Below, piece after piece: positions 39,201-45,200 of a stretch of 64,000 bases of DNA (position 1 is its first letter; each line of letters starts with the position of its first letter). Both the position numbers and the translations under genes were made by a program. Below the pieces are notes generated by a model. It did no database searches and was not told where the DNA came from. It was given only the letters and a program-made list of their open reading frames with translations. This stretch comes from Misgurnus anguillicaudatus (taxonomy: Eukaryota > Chordata > Actinopteri > Cypriniformes > Cobitidae), in NCBI RefSeq assembly GCF_027580225.2, contig NC_073361.2, positions 24,384,001-24,448,000 on the forward strand, written 5' to 3'.

Positions 39201-42200
39201 AATTTTTCTGTCACAGCAGATCTTAAAATACAAATTCATATACTGCATAAACATGTTTACTTGCCAAACCAGTATTACATTTGAATTAATGCATTTGACA
39301 GATGCTTTTATCCAAAGTGACTTACAGTGCATTTTTCATTAGTATGTGTGTTCCCTGGGAATCAAAAAGGTACAAAAAGCTTTTTCCAGGGATGACACGA
39401 TTTTACGGTTTGTAGCATTTAGGTACAGATATATACAGATACCAATATTTTGTGTATCTGTGAAGTACCAATCTGCTTTCTTAAAGTGATAGTTCACCCA
39501 AAAATTTTAATTCTGTCCTTTTTTACTCATTCTGATGTTGTTATAAACCTGTATAAATTTATTTGTTTTGATGAACATGAAAAAGATATTTTGAGGAATG
39601 TTTAAAACTAAACCGTTCATCAGCCCCAGTATTCTTATGAAAGTGAATGGGGTTCATGATCGGTTTGGTAACAAACATTCTTTAAAGGGACACTCCATTT
39701 TTTTTGAAAATATGCTCATTTTCCAGCTTCCTGAGAGTTAAGCATTTGATTTTTACAGTTGTGGAATCCATTCAGCTGATCTCCGGGTCTAGCGCTACCA
39801 CTTTTAGCATAGCTTAGCATAATCCATTGAATCTGATTAGACCATTAGCATCGTGCTAAAAAATAACCAAAGTGTTTAGATATTTTTCCTATTTAAAACT
39901 TGACTTTTCTATAGTTACATTGTGTACTAAGACCGACGGAAAATAAAAAGTTGCGATTTTCTAGGCAGATATGGCTAAGAACTATACTTTCATTCTGGCG
40001 TAATAATCAAGGACTTTGCTGCTGTAACATGGCTGCAGCAGGCACAATGATATTACGCAGTGCCTAGTCCCTTTGGTAAATTTCAATAGCATGGGACTAT
40101 TTTCCCGACTGCGTGGTATCATTGCGCCTCCTGCAGCCATGTTACGGCAGCAATGTCCTTGATTATTACACCAGAATGAGAGTATAGTTCCCAGCCATAT
40201 CGACCCAGAAAACCGCAATCTTTTATCCTTGTCGGTCCTAGTACACGATGTAACTACAGAAGAGTCAAGTTTAGATAGGAAAAATATCAGAACTTTTTTG
40301 GTAATTTTTGAGCGTGATGCTAATGGTCTAATCAGATTCAATAGATTGTGCTAAGCTAAAAGTGGTAGCGTCAGACCCCAAGATCAGCGGAACGGACCCC
40401 AAAACGGCAAAAATCAAATGTTCAACTCTATGAGAGCTGGAAAATGAGCATACCTTCAAAAAAAGTGGAGTGTCCCTTTAAAATATCTCCCTTTGTGCTC
40501 ATCAGAACAAAGAAATGTATACAGGTTTGTAACAACATGACAGTGATTAAATTAAAACAAAATGTTTGGGTGAACTATTCCTTTAAGGTACAAATGTGTA
40601 CTTTTTGAAAGGGTACCATCCCAATGACAGCGTTTGTACTTTTAATTTCCGAGATGGCAAACAGTTAAGATCTTTATTTCTGTGTTGTTAGATTGGTTGC
40701 AAAGCCAGCTTGATCATCTTGAACTATTTCATTATGGCAAACTTCTACTGGCTGCTGGTGGAAGGGCTGTACCTTCACACCCTACTGATGGTCATCTTCT
40801 CCGAAAACAGACACTTTATCATCTATCTGCTCATTGGATGGGGTAAGCAACCCTCCCTCCAGTTAAACCAGCTGTGAATAGCTTACTGTACACTATACTC
40901 TGTCCTGCCTGTAACCTTAGCGTCAGCTGCATCTGCTTCTTATTTTTCCCTAAATCATTTGTTGCCCCTAAACAGATAGCACGCAACCTTTGAGTATCAT
41001 TCACGTCTTTTTTCACATATACGTTAGTTTAATAAAGCAATATTTGACTGTGAAGATTAGATAATATTCACCCCCGCTGCATTTGATGCATTATCCTGCC
41101 AGATGTGAATGTGTGCGTGCATACAGAATCAATTCAGCACATACGGCTCTTCATGGCGTGTAACACTGAATGTCTCCCTCTAGCTAGTTCATTTAAACAC
41201 TTCTGAATAGATCTTGATTCATTTGTGTAGGACAGAAGGTGGGTGTGGTTTGCTAGATTCATCATATCAACACCCCGGTTAGCTTCCCTTTCATTAAGAT
41301 AGCGATGACAAACATAACAAAGAACATTATTTATGTGTCTGTCTGTATGTTTGTCTGTCTGTCTGAATAATGAAGCTATTTATAACAGTCAAGTATTTAC
41401 ATTTAGTGTCATATACAACCTATGTATTTATGATCACGCTGTAGGGAATTTTACCTTTGATATATTCTCCACGCAGGATTTCCCACAGTGTTTGTGATTT
41501 CTTGGATCATTTGTAGGATTTACTTTGAAGATACAGGGTAAGTCGAGCACATGAGACTTTCAGTCCCAAGTGTTTAACTCACGCACAGCATATTACATTG
41601 CTATCCCTGTTGTGAACGCACTTCTAACTATTTAATATCTCCTCTTAATAGATGCTGGGAAAGAAATGATGTACCGCTTCCCTGGCGAGTGATCAACTGG
41701 CCGATCATGGCGTCTGTTATTGTTAGTATAAGCTCAGATTGATGCCTATAAACAGCCATATATACTGTCAGACAGAGAGGAATCTACCAGTCAGGCAGAT
41801 GAAAGGATGTGCTGAGTCTTAAAAATAATGTACAGTACATATCTTGAATGAGACGTGAAGATCCAGCAAACTGTCGCTTTGTGCCTCTCTCAGCACACGT
41901 GGCATCGAGTTGAGCAGAATCTCTCTTGGGTCTAGTGTGCCTTTTCTGTTTTATTAAGCTTCACCTGCAAAAAAAAAAAGGTGGACAGCATGATGGCCGT
42001 GTTTGACAGCTTCGCCTGAACACGTTCAGGTCAAAATGTTATGGTTGTTCAGCTCTCATCATGAGCCAAGTAACGTCAGTGTAGGCCTAAAAGAAAACAG
42101 GGCCGTCAATTGAACACGTTTCTAAACCAGGGTATAAAAGTTATCTTTTTCACGCGTATCTGAGTTTTTGTTCTAACCAGCTGCAAGGTAGCTCTGTTTG

Positions 42201-45200
42201 CACTGAAAAATTTCATTATTATTTTAATTTAATTTCATAATTGTCAATTTTTAAGCCTAAATTTCTTGTGTACAATTTTGGTGATAATCAATCTTTGTAT
42301 AACTCTCACCATACCTCAAGTGATGTTAACCACAGCTAATACTGATGCATCCCAGCAAGCAATAGCCATCATTTCCCCATCTAGGTTAACTTTAGACTCG
42401 ATATAGTCTGGCTATGAGTAACACACTTCAAATAAATGCCATTTTGGACAAAAAAACCTTGCGAGATGATTTTCCATCATGTCTGTCTTTGCATTTCCCT
42501 TCAAATATAAATAGCGAATTGAAAATGCGCCCAATATAAACAGCAATTTCACATAAACTCCAATATATTGCAAAAAAGTTTGTTTTTCAGCCACTTTTAC
42601 ATTTACAGTTGGGTGATTCTCACGAAATCCAGACTTAAAGCCATTTTTTGCACATATAAGATTAAGGTCTGAACTTACTATAACTATTATTTTTAGAGGA
42701 TTAAAAATATTTCCTATAGAATTATATATTTTTTAGATTATCATAAAAAAATATATCATTACCGCAACATGATATTACGTTAAATATATGCATTTATCAT
42801 GTTTCGGTAATGAGAACTAAAAAGTTGTCTTGGTACTAAATTAAAATTAAAAAACTTTTATCTGGAGAGAAAAAAATAAGAACTGCTTACCTGGTAGCCA
42901 TCTTGAGTGTCACAGTCAATTATGTCCCTCCCAACATATTTTTTTTTTTGAAAATGTTAGTTCATTGAGGGCTTAAACAATGATTGAAAATTGTTGCGGA
43001 GGATGAGAAAATTTTTCTTGTACACATTTATATTCCTGATTATTGTCTCTACATTTACCAATGATCACCAAATACCACATGTTTCTTTACTGTAAATGTT
43101 TATAGTATAATATGCACTGAAGCTTTTTATTTTTTAAATATAAATATTTCCATGTCAAAGAACCCAAATCCAGTCATGGACACTTTGCGGTAATTAAAAA
43201 TTTCCCATTAAATGTGGAAAAAACAACTTAATTGGTTTGTATGATGTCATTTGAAATCATGTGCAAAATAGTACCTGAAGAGATGTTTGTAACTGTATGC
43301 TTCTTATTTTGATACTCTTACTTTGCATTTACTTTTTTATCAAAATGTTTCATGACACCTCATAAATCTAATTTCGCGAGAATCACACAGTTGCATTTAC
43401 AAGTCACATGATTATTCCTTAAATTAATTTTTTTAAATTGATTAATTAATTAAATTAAATTAATTTAAATTGAATTGAATTAAATATAGCGTGGTATGTT
43501 TGTTTGAAAGACAAGACAGAGGAGGTGTGGTCGACTTCATGCGGCGTCACAAGATCAGACAAGCACATGACATCAAAACACACCGAGAGCGATTTGAGAG
43601 TCGACTGCTCTGTATGCTTTCGAGTCGCTTTCGAATGAAGTCGAACTCACTCGTCGGCATGGTTTTTTGAATGACTTACCAAGAGAAAACAAAATTACGT
43701 TTTAGTCACATAACATCGGCAATGAAAACGAAATTTACAATAGATTTGTGTTGAAATAACGCTAAAGTTTTGCGCAAATCTTTAATTGAAACGCAGCTAT
43801 AATTACAAGGTGTTTGGTATCATTTATTCATTTATTTTATTTCATCTATGGTTAGACGTCTATTAGACATCTTTTAGATGCAAAATTGCTTGCTGGGATC
43901 TCTCTGTTAGCCACAACATCACTCATAGATGAACCTTTGACTAAGAGTGTATTTTTGTTTAGGTTGGACTCTTATTAGAGAATTAACTATGATGAACAGA
44001 CACAAGTGCTAGCTGACATTTTTACTATCTGATGCACCGTAATGAAAATTCCTGTCAGATCCCGAAACCAAAACCAACTGGGGTTTACTTTGAATCTAAC
44101 TAAATCTGGATTATTCATGTGCATTCTGCTTTTTCTCCATGCCAACACCTCTGTTATCAGATGTTCAAGTTATGGCTTCTGTTCAAATTTTAAGCCAGGT
44201 TTTGTAAGACTGCCATTTTCTTTCAGCCATAAAATGCCAAAGTTTATTTAGTTGGTTTGAACATGACGAAAATGTTTAGATGATCAAATATCACGAAGAT
44301 GTTTGCATGGGAAGTATTCTAAAGGTCATACCAGATTTACGAAGCTTTCGTAATGTAACAGCTGCACTTTTTTTGCAAGTCTTACAAAATGTCCTGGGCT
44401 CTTATTGTCAGATTTTTGGGAAATGTGAGGTGAAAAGTTCAGCGATCATGCTCCAAACAGTTTTCAAGCTGTCAGGATAAAGTCATGGCGTTGAAAAGGA
44501 ATATATTATATAAATATATATATATTTTTATTCATTGCTTATAATGATCTCTTTCTGTATCTCTTTCTTTATTCTTTAGTTAAACTTCATTCTGTTCATC
44601 AGTATCATTCGAATCCTTGTCCAGAAATTGAGATGCCCAGATGTTGGTGGAAATGATCAGTCTCAGTACAGGTATTACTGTATTATAATAAACTACATTT
44701 ACCACAATAATATTTTTTATTCTCATCGCCCAGGACTTTTACAGTCCAGCTAGCAGTACATCAGCAATTATAGTTGAACCCTTTGTGGTCATAGCCGAGT
44801 TCTCTCTTTAAAATTTACCAGTGTAAGCATCAATCTCAGTAAAATGGGTTGAAATGGATGGCTGTGCTCCATTTTTATCAAAGTCATCCATTATGTATTG
44901 TGAAATGCTAAATGCGTTTGCATTGCAAAGGCGGTAAAATATTAATGCTCCTGTTTGTAGTAATCTGAGTTTTTGAGTGCCACGGTATGCATGTGAGTGC
45001 ACCGTCACTAATGCGCGAGAGCCTTCGCTCTCTTTCAGATGCGTTTTCTCCTTTTAGTTCTTCTAAACTTGGGTTTTCTAAACATCTCTCCGTTGTTTGC
45101 TTGGAAAAACACTACAGATATTACTATGCTAATACTACATTTTTTCAAGCCAGTACTGTTACTGCTTTCTCTATTTTCAGGAGGTTGGCCAAGTCCACAC

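Larger units (their letters stand above)
39395..40655. mobile_element. GGTAC-rich element (family A), host of the nest
   Basis: The left part has TTTAGGTACAGATATATACA; the right part has GGTACAAATGTGTACTTTTT and AGGGTACCATCCCAATGACA. The same right part recurs at about 63840-63895 and, inverted, next to family C at 15.8 and 18.3 kb. The element is split by the insert at 39485-40582. Confidence 0.5.
38684..40691 (+). other. vipr2 intron 6
   Basis: Contains a SINE tail fragment at 39294-39362 and a three-level transposon nest at about 39395-40660. The 119-codon minus-strand frame at 39982-40341 lies inside an element and is not a gene. Confidence 0.6.
41722..44579 (+). other. vipr2 intron 9
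   Basis: Mostly an element of about 1.55 kb (42351-43897) that itself contains another. The remainder has no recognisable exon; the frames at 44042 and 44280 match nothing I know. Confidence 0.6.
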
